From Pictodentalium vernedei (taxonomy: Eukaryota; Mollusca; Scaphopoda; Dentaliida; Dentaliidae): DNA of 64,000 nt. A program made the position numbers and the translations under genes. The notes below the pieces were generated by a model that saw nothing but the letters and a program-made list of their open reading frames with translations, ran no database searches and was not told the DNA's origin. The DNA is taken from assembly GCA_031216915.1 (NCBI GenBank), contig CM062294.1, positions 387,863,217 to 387,927,216 on the forward strand, read 5' to 3'. Positions 57,271-64,000 of this stretch are shown here, piece by piece (the first letter of the stretch is position 1; every line of letters begins with the position of its first letter).

Positions 57271-57906
57271 CTGAAAAAGGAGATTCAGTTCTCATTTAAA
57301 AAATTTTGTATGCGTCCTTTTTTGTCTGTTTCTCATAAATCAGTTAATCTGAAACACAACTTTATAAAGGAATTAACAATGAGCAGATGAAATTAAAGAT
57401 GGATGCCAGATGAGGGAAGTGGCTTTAGGCGATAACATCTGTACTGTACGTTCAATTTTGCTAGTACCAACATTGTGCACCAGATTTTCTCATGTCTGGT
57501 AAGTTGGTTTGGTCTATTTTTACATTATGACAAATTTGTAGTATCTACGAAGTAAGAGCTTCAGTAACTGAATGAACATGGTCGATTTTGGGTCTACAAG
57601 GAAAGGCTAAAATAAATAGAATTTGGTCCTTTACTAACAAATCAATCAAATTAGGTTGTCTGTAAAGACAGTCAAATTTGGTTAAATTAAACTTTTCCTG
57701 TTTCTAATTCTGATTCTCTCAAGACAACAGCTTGTGACTCATTAACAATTAACTCCATGCATACTGCTGAAGGATATTCCTGCCCATGAGAGAATTTCTC
57801 CTGCCAGTGATATAATTATAATTTTGGCACATTTAATAATCAAATTTTACTGCTGTAAACTAAAAGGATTTTTGACCATTGATTTCTTGAGTTAAATTTA
57901 GATGAA

Positions 57907-57966
57907 TTTTTCATCAAATCTAGTCATGGCTGCTTTGAAGCAGCCATGACTAGATTCGATGAAAAA
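57907..57966. repeat. 60-bp near-perfect palindrome
   Basis: Arms 57907-57935 and 57938-57966 (TTTTTCATC..ATCTAGTCATGGCTGCTT and mirror) differ by one or two bases around a 2-base centre at 57936-57937. Such a long arm with almost no spacer would extrude as a cruciform. Confidence 0.95.
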
Positions 57967-57969
57967 TAT

Positions 57970-58385
57970 CTTGAAACAAGAGCAGTACAAAATGTAGCAT
58001 ATGTCCCCCATGGTGTCATAAAAGGGTAGGCAAGTCTCTTGGGGGCATAACCATATCAAAAGGATGCTTCCTCTAGACATCAATAATGCATAAAAAAATT
58101 GATTTGAGCCAGCATTCATTAGTTATTATTGGAAGGAAACCAAATTCAATATGGCAACATAATGAATTTACCATTGGTGGGCATCTTGGTTCACCTGACT
58201 GGTTCGAAATTGAAAGAAAGCTTCCTCTAGACACCAACAATGGTGGCCATATTGAATTGGCTGGCTGGACCAAAATTGAAAGAAAGCATTATCTGGTCAT
58301 CCATAAGTAACCCCCAAAATAATTATTTGATCAAATAAGCAGTTCTTTAGTTATTTGACGGAAGTATAATTTTTATAGTTTATAA
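57970..58385. other. Repeat-like interval before D4
   Basis: AATTGAAAGAAAGC.TCCTCTAGACA.CAACAATG occurs more than once, and CCCCCATGGTG and CTTGGGGGCATAA pieces are seen. No coding potential is recognised. Confidence 0.45.
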
Positions 58386-58725
58386 ATTTCCTTTCTTATT
58401 ATACCTACCGAAATTGTTTACAACAGGCTTGCACTACAGTGGAAGAACCTAACTTGGATAAAATACTCTCTATTTTAATCTTTCCCAAGATTTGGGAAAG
58501 AAAAGTGGTGTAAAAACACCACGAAAAAATAAGCCAAAACTGGGTCGAGTGCCATCGGCGCACACCCAGTATGGGACGCTCTTCCATAGTACAAATCCAC
58601 GACTTCCGTAAAACAGTGCGCAATGCATCAATTCGTCATTCTTTTGATTCCGAACAACACTGGAGTTATGTGATCAGCGGGGAGGAAGGATTCTTACCCG
58701 AATAAGAAGATGGGAGGGCCTCCAT

Positions 58726-58813
58726 GTAAACAATTTCGGTAGGTATAATAAGAAAGGAAATGTACTATAAAATTTATACTTCTTATCAACCTACCTCAAT
58801 TGTTTACAACAGG
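58726..58813 (-). other. Internal complementary region of D4
   Basis: 58726-58761 is the reverse complement of the 3' end 58386-58421. 58762-58813 (AAATTTATACTTCTTATCAA to TTTACAACAGG) should mirror the 5' end beyond the window edge. Confidence 0.85.
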
Positions 58814-58863
58814 CTGAATAGACAAAAGGCTGGAGGGAATCACATAACCAACCCACACATAAC

Positions 58864-59600
58864 TCAATAGCACTGGGACCGTGGACAGAGGAAGAAATCC
58901 CTAGGCCTATCAAACCATAGCATCACAAACATTAGAAAAGACAATGAAAGATGAGGCGTATGGTGAAGTGCGACGCAGAGACAGAAAAGGGCAGTAACAG
59001 CACAAAGCTGGAACTGACCCTGAAAAAAGCTGAAAGGCTGGGATAGACAACAGCCTGAGCCGAAGAAAGAGGGCCCCAAGGACCAAGGTCCTCTATCGGC
59101 TCCTGCAACTGTCGCAGATAAAAGGAGAATGTAGCATTTCTCCAGAAGGCTGCCAGAATAACATCCGTCATCATACAACATGACAGAGTTATTAAAAGAG
59201 GAAGACAATGCACGCACCTCGTGGCAGAAAAAACAATTGATAATACAATCACCGGTAGCTAGATGAGCGGAAGCTGCACGAATAGCAAGACAAATCCATC
59301 AAGAAATGGATGCAGTAGAGATGTGGCATGTGAGAGAATGCATGTTCATCCAGGATAAAGGCATGAATGCCCCCACCCCCAAGCAGAGCAGCACCCAAGA
59401 AAGTGACCATCTTGAAGGAAACTGCAAAGTCCTAGGCCTTTTCAAGGAAAAGAGCTGAACAAGCTTGGAGAGGCAAGGATGAGTGTCGAAACAATGCTGT
59501 ATCACCAATGAAAAAATGTGTGATCGAAGAAGTGACAGAAGCAACAGAGTGATCGCACACCATCGACAGAAGAACCTTCCACTTAGCCACAGAGGCTAAA
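58864..59600 (-). pseudogene. D4 tyrosine recombinase, internally deleted
   Basis: LSKLVQLFSLKRPRTLQFPS and WSLSWVLLCL (near 59480-59390) align with LSKLVRNFSINRPRTLRLIP of D2. The frame then jumps to WICLAIRAASAH and CHEVRALSSS (near 59220), so about 130 codons with the first catalytic Arg are missing. A frameshift follows at LYDD. The continuation in another frame, DVILAAFWRN and FSFYLRQL, holds the catalytic Tyr position. It cannot make an active enzyme. Confidence 0.8.
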
Positions 59601-60019
59601 CCAGTGGAGTGAGTGCCTCCTTGAAGAAGAAAAGCAACTCAACTGCGTGTCTCGAAAAACCACTACGGAGGAGACAGGACCCGATAAAAGACATGTGCGA
59701 AGGCACAATGAAGTCGGGTCAACGTAAAACCTCCTCGGGCGACTTTGGCAAAGAAAGTCGCGAGGTAGAGTGAGACATGCCGAACCGCCGCTAACAGAGA
59801 GCGGAGCAGATTGATCCACACCCACCGAGACGACGGGTGTGATCGAAAGGATTCGACGACTGCAAGTTCATATCTGGGTGAGAACCTGTGGCGGAATCGG
59901 AACCGGTAGGAAGGCGTAGCCGACAAGACCATCCCAAAGGAGGGCCAGAGCGTCCACGGTGAAAGCCAGAGCATCTGGACACGGGGACACAAAAGTGTCC
60001 ACCGGATGATTCCAACGAG
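59600..60019 (-). pseudogene. D4 C-terminal part of the RT polyprotein, frameshifted
   Basis: CPDALAFTVDALALLWDG and YAFLPVPIP match the possible methyltransferase-like region of D2 (CPDPRAFAVDALSIPWDG, YAYPP) but lie in a different frame from the RNase H, so at least one indel lies near 60020. Confidence 0.75.
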
Positions 60020-61180
60020 TCACAAGAGATCGATGGAACCCGCCATGTGGAGCATCCACCTGGTGGAAATGGCCCTGCCCCGACGGGACAGGGAGTCGGC
60101 TAGGACGTTCAGACAACCGGGAACGTGACGAACAGCCACCCCGGAGTGGACATCCTGAGCGAGCAGTAGAAGATCCCGAGCCAATTCATACATTGGAACA
60201 GAGTGCGTGCCGCCCTGGTTCCGAATGTTAGCAACCGCCGTCGAATGATCAGACAACAGAAAGACCTGGCGATTCGACAGGTGAGGGATCCACCGCCTGA
60301 AACTCAGAAGAGCAAGAAGCTCCTTCTGGTTGATGTGTAGAGCTTTAAGATCCTGGTCCCACATCCCGTGAATGGAAAGACCTAGAGGATCCAACGTCGC
60401 ACCCCATCCGAGATCGCTGGCATCTGCCGTCAGAACGCGATCGGACGTGGGTAAGTCCAACGGAACACCCTGCGAAAGCCACTGGACATCCGCCCAGAGG
60501 AGAAGGTGAGGATAAAGATATTCTGGAAACTGAAGCACCAGATCCAGAAAATCTACATTCGGCCTCCAACGACTGAGCAGAAAGTGTTGGAGAGGTCTGA
60601 CACGCAGCCGACCTAGAGGAATGAGATCCGTCACTGAACAGCAGAGACCGATTAGCCGGAGAATACTCCGAGCTGTCGCGGAAGTGGACTGGGACAGAGT
60701 CAGAGCAAAAGCTGAGAGAATCACAGCCTTGGCCTGGGAAACCGCCACCAAATTGAATTGTGTGCGGAAAGCCATCCCCAGATGATAAAACGACTGAGAA
60801 GGGACCAGGTCTGACTTCTCCCCGTTGACTCTGAAACCTAGTGACGTGAGCAAGCTCAACAGAGTGGCGACATCCGACTCCAGTAAGGCAGCATTGGAAT
60901 GTCCCTGGAGGATATCGTCCAGATATGCCGAAGTAGTCACCCTGGACTGTGTGCGATGGAAAGCTATCACATGCAACATCAGTCTGGTGAAGGCCCAAGG
61001 AACCAGGTTGAGGCCGAAAGGCATGGCCTTGAACTGGTAAACTCGCCCCAGAAAAACGAACCTGAGATACTTCCGTAATGCCCAATGAATCGGAACGTGA
61101 AAGTAAGCGTCTCGCAGGTCGAAGCTGGAAGTGAAATCTCCCTGGTGAATTGAACAGAGGACCGACCTGAAAGTCTCCAT
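60020..61180 (-). CDS. D4 reverse transcriptase palm and RNase H
   Basis: A 386-codon frame. RT: SSFDLRDAYFHVPIH, FGLNLVPWAFTRLM and the catalytic AYLDDILQG. RNase H keeps all four acidic residues: TADASDLGWGA, HINQKELLALL, LLSDHSTAVANI and NVLADSLSRRG. It aligns along its length with D2 but differs at more than half of the positions in many stretches, so this is a separate family rather than a decayed copy of family A. The N-terminal RT piece lies in other frames upstream (to about 61960). An overlapping frame at 61085-60345 (246 codons, Ser/Gly-rich) parallels the overlap seen in D2. Confidence 0.9.
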   Translation of the reverse strand: METFRSVLCSIHQGDFTSSFDLRDAYFHVPIHWALRKYLRFVFLGRVYQFKAMPFGLNLVPWAFTRLMLHVIAFHRTQSRVTTSAYLDDILQGHSNAALLESDVATLLSLLTSLGFRVNGEKSDLVPSQSFYHLGMAFRTQFNLVAVSQAKAVILSAFALTLSQSTSATARSILRLIGLCCSVTDLIPLGRLRVRPLQHFLLSRWRPNVDFLDLVLQFPEYLYPHLLLWADVQWLSQGVPLDLPTSDRVLTADASDLGWGATLDPLGLSIHGMWDQDLKALHINQKELLALLSFRRWIPHLSNRQVFLLSDHSTAVANIRNQGGTHSVPMYELARDLLLLAQDVHSGVAVRHVPGCLNVLADSLSRRGRAISTRWMLHMAGSIDLL

Positions 61181-61964
61181 GCTGAACTTGGGAGCAATGA
61201 TAGACCGGTTCAGGAACTCAGATCGATAACCGGTCGGAGTCAGCCGTCCTTCTTCGGCACCAAGAACAGGCAGGAATAGAAACCCACTGACCTAATGTTC
61301 TTGATGACCTCAATCGCCCCCGATGTCAGGAGATTGTCTATCTCTGTGAATAAAAGTTCCCGACGTAAAATGTCTGAAGGAACTGTGGTTGGAAGAGGCA
61401 CCCTGGACAGAGTGAGGTGGGGGGCACGGTGGATCAGTTGGTAGAGGTGCAGGCTGCAAGCCGAGAGGTCCTCGGTTCGAATCCCACCTGCGGCAACCGC
61501 GTTGTGTCCTTGGGCAAGACACTTCACCCCCATTGCCCATGTGGGGGCACGGTGACGCTGTGTACTAAGGCGTACTGCACGTCGATGGTGCACCTGTCTT
61601 CAACCAATGCTAACCCCGCTTGTATGGAGTTGGTATGTTGGGGAGCTGACAGTTGCTCGCCGTTGCTCGGTGGTTCTCTCCGTGTACTCCGGCTTCCTCC
61701 ACCCGTAAAACTGTCGCGGTCATGGTTAGCCACTGTGCAGAAATATGTGACCTTAAACACCAATAAATAAATAAATAAATACAGAGTGAGGTGTCTTCGG
61801 AAGGATATTCGCAGCCCGGACCAAACAACATCTAACACCCAAGGATCGGATGTGATGGTGGCCCAACGGTCTGCGATCTCTGCTATCCTTCCTCCAACCT
61901 GGGACGAGTCGAGGTGAGGACCTTCATTCCGAACCTCGACGAGGCTTGCGAGAGGAGAAAACAC
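61181..61964 (-). pseudogene. D4 RT N-terminus, split by a SINE
   Basis: RISFRRHLTL (near 61795) and HLTLSRVPLPTTVPSD (near 61419) are the two sides of one protein segment. The repeated HLTL is encoded by the SINE's 13-bp target duplication. FYSCLFLVPKKDG follows (to about 61240), then a frameshift before SMETFRSVL. Confidence 0.88.
61420..61780 (+). mobile_element. tRNA-derived SINE, young, with 13-bp target duplication
   Basis: It has an A-box region GTGGATCAGTTGGTAGAGG, a B box GGTTCGAATCC, the core CCTTGGGCAAGACACTTCAC, CGTACTGCACGTCGATGGTG and CTTGTATGGAGTTGGTATG. The 3' end is GTGACCTTAAACACCAATAA followed by an ATAA microsatellite. The direct repeat ACAGAGTGAGGTG lies at 61407-61419 and 61781-61793. 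The intact internal promoter boxes and perfect duplication make this the youngest of the three copies. Confidence 0.97.
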
Positions 61965-64000
61965 CTCCTCTACTGAATGAAGAATCCTGGGACTTCCCTC
62001 AAGACTGCTGATGCTTACCCTTACCCCTTGAGTAAGAAGTAGAAGCGGAGGCAGAAGGATCAGCCCCTTTGCTTCGCAGAGGAAGCAGAGGGTACTTGTT
62101 AGGCTTGGAACGGCCCGTGCCTACCCTAGAAGGCTGATCAAGCTGAAGAAACAGCAGCTGATCTTTGGAATGACGTAGGACGTCATCCCGGACCGTCAAC
62201 ACAGAACCATGGAAAAGTTGCGGACCTGCCAAAGAAGCAGATCGAAGAGTAGAGCACTGCTCCTCAGGAAGGGATCGGCCTGTGTCCAGCACAGAGTCCC
62301 TTCGAACTAATTCCAGATTAGCCGTGTTACAGGCATGCGTGTGAGTAAGATGCATGAGCGCCTTGGACAGCACACGCAAAGGAGCCTGTACCTCGTCAAA
62401 CTTATCTGGGGGCAGATAAGCAGCTAAAGCTGAGACGACGTGATTGGAGAGAGAAAGCATACCAAGCATCTCTCTCAATAAGCCCAATGTGGACTCCAGA
62501 GTCGTCATTGGAATGACGGCAGACTTGGACTTGGAAAACCCGAGGGAATTGGAGTCCTGATCCAAAACTGTCAAAGTCTGGTAGACTGACGGATTGGCGG
62601 AATCGTAGGAATGATAAAGTGCTTGAGGCAAAAAAGGTGTCAACCCTGGTGAAGAACGGAGCCTTCATAGCCTTGGAACTTAGCTTAGAGTCCAAGGCTG
62701 AAAATGCTTCAACCAACTGTACCGACTGGCATGGTCAAAGATGCCCAGAAGCGGGTTGCTCCATAGGCTATTGGCGCGCGACCGATGATCGTGGCCTGGC
62801 TGACACTGTTGACTGGTTAGATGGTTTGAGATCCGGAAGGAACCCTAACACTAAATCAAGAGCTGCCCCCAAGTCCGAAGACTGCTGGCTCTCCACATCA
62901 AGCATGTCTGACTCTTCCCCTGAGTCAGAAGACACATAGCCCATCGTGGGCAAACTAGCCGACACCTCCCATGGTGTCGGAACACCAGGGGGGTCAGAAA
63001 GCGGCCTGTTTCCAATCCCGGGAGGCGGCGCCATAGACGTGGGGGTATCGGCCTCAGCCTTCCCTGACTTCAACTCGACGAAGTTGGAAGTGGCGCGCCT
63101 GGAAACCACTCGCTGCCTCGCTGGAAGCAACGTGAAGGCTCTTTGACAGAACCTGAGTGAGTAAGGAGAGGGCCTCCCTAAACTCACTGCCCGTACTGGC
63201 CAGTTCGACAGGGGAACGAACCGGCAAAGTTGCTTCACCTCTGACCCTCTTAACCAGTGAAGGGTCCAAAACACCCGACGTGGGATGACAGGCGGCAGCC
63301 AAAACGTCTGAAGGCAGACGTGTATAGGGGTGTGACACACCCCGAGGATCAACATAGCGGGAACTCATGAGAGTCACTGCGGACCTCTGCGGGGCAGAAG
63401 GTCCAGGCTGCACAAAAGACGTTGGTCCCCCCAAAACTGGTCGTGTGGCCAGAATGAGTGGACGGAAACACCACGGAGTTCATAGTGTCCCACTAAGAAC
63501 ATCCGAATCCAATGACAACTGTGGTTCTCGACGGCGCAGAGACCACAGTAGAGGGTCCAGCCGGCAGCCACTTCCAACTTCGTCGAGTTGAAGTCAGGGA
63601 AGGCTGAGGCCGATACCCCCACGTCTACACAACCAGACACCGCAGCAGACCACTGCAGGTATAAAACTACTGTGCTCAATGGCTGAGAGGACACAGTAGG
63701 GGGTTCAGTCGGCAGCCCCATCCGACTTCACCGAGTGGAAGTCGGGGAAGGCTGAGGCCGATACCCCACAACCTCACTACAGACATCCCTGCAGACCCTG
63801 GCAGGGATAAGCCGAGGCCGGCAAAAAACGGTGCCCAATGACGTAGACGGAACAGCAGTAGCAGCAGATACGACGGGAGCTGTTGGAACTGGCGGAAAAG
63901 CGGAGAGAGCCACCAAGCTCGGCCTCCAAAGGAGGAGTCACAACCCTAGTGACAGCCTCAGATGTCGACTGGAGAGGGCGCATAGTCCGGAACCAGGCAT
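61965..64000 (-). pseudogene. D4 gag-like region, incomplete
   Basis: The longest frame (62643-61999, 214 codons) contains DEVQAPLRVLSKALMHLTHTHACNTANLELVRRDS, aligning with the D2 gag segment LRLLSRAVAYSTCNSALSVANLELVRRDA. It ends in a Ser/Lys-rich tail (SYSRGKGKHQQS) like D2. Upstream pieces (63355-62768, 63434-63054) are in other frames and carry SDSGEESDMLDVESQQSS-type acidic Ser-rich sequence. A 61-bp inverted repeat interrupts this part. The N-terminus is beyond the edge or unrecognised. Confidence 0.75.
63034..63627. repeat. Perfect 61-bp inverted repeat in D4 gag
   Basis: Arms 63034-63094 and 63567-63627 are exact reverse complements (TAGACGTGGGGGTATCGGCC and mirror). A third, diverged piece lies at about 63727-63771 in the orientation of the right arm. 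Confidence 0.95.

Larger units (their letters stand above)
58386..64000 (-). mobile_element. DIRS family B element D4, 5' end beyond the window
   Basis: It has the same DIRS layout as D1 and D2 but diverged DNA: a 3' terminus starting ATTTCCTTTCTTATTATACC, an internal complementary region, recombinase remnants, RT/RNase H, then gag. Protein similarity to family A is clear (RNQGGTHSVP, NVLADSLSR, CHEVRALSS). Lesions include frameshifts, loss of the first recombinase box and a SINE at 61420-61780. The element reads on the minus strand and continues past 64000. Confidence 0.9.

Noticed and set aside
61430-61500. tRNA gene
   Set aside because: A- and B-box-like motifs are present, but a proper cloverleaf is not evident, and the sequence is the head of a SINE with tail and target duplication.
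61417-61770. 117-codon plus-strand frame across the SINE
   Set aside because: It lies in the SINE and D4 antisense strand. The matching frame at 5124-5363 also follows the SINE.

Overview
The window looks like gene-poor, repeat-dense DNA from an animal nuclear genome. A marine invertebrate is likely, and a mollusc (probably a bivalve) fits best. The reasons are spliced exons encoding LDL-receptor class A domains, tRNA-derived SINEs, several DIRS-type tyrosine-recombinase retrotransposons, a LINE, and short repeats that begin AACAAGAGGCCC or contain GTGACCTTGACC, which I associate with bivalves from memory. No rRNA, tRNA gene, CRISPR array or prokaryotic operon was seen.

The only convincing host gene runs on the minus strand. 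Three exons (57270-57031, 41784-41656, 25673-25554) carry four LDLa domains. All three are phase 1-1 and have GT/AG borders, so they read as consecutive or near-consecutive exons of one LRP/LDLR-like receptor. The introns of about 15.2 and 16.0 kb are filled with transposons.

Left to right. 1-561 is the 5' end of a DIRS copy running off the edge. 562-5040 holds a SINE, a duplicated 0.9 kb repeat and a degenerate tandem region. 5041-7014 plus 24049-24430 is an old DIRS gag and leader (D0). It is split by a SINE and by a roughly 17 kb hAT-like element (7015-24040) with a matching 8-bp target duplication. Inside the hAT-like element lie a repeat with a 167-bp tandem core, a foldback, a second such repeat, and a 7.36 kb DIRS copy (D1, 13430-20788) sitting in a 162-bp-unit repeat. 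24448-25552 has two arrays (167 bp and 40 bp) leading to the LDLa exon at 25554-25673. 25676-40873 is a nest: a gutted DIRS (D3), an AAGAGGCCC repeat, a DIRS end (D3b), another AAGAGGCCC repeat, and the best preserved DIRS (D2, 33379-40511). 41656-57270 holds the other two exons, three long tandem arrays, a 5'-truncated LINE and many hairpins. 58386-64000 is a second, divergent DIRS family (D4) with a SINE inside its RT.

The DIRS copies show the full architecture: gag-like ORF with an N-terminal Cys/His cluster, RT with YLDD, RNase H, a possible methyltransferase-like region, tyrosine recombinase (R, HxxR, Y), inverted ends, and an internal complementary region that matches both termini. D2 lies inside a repeat whose empty form is visible elsewhere, so insertion without target duplication can be read directly. 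The most unusual host-linked signals are a 40-bp minisatellite built from copies of an exon's 5' splice site and a DIRS terminus that abuts the same exon's 3' splice site.
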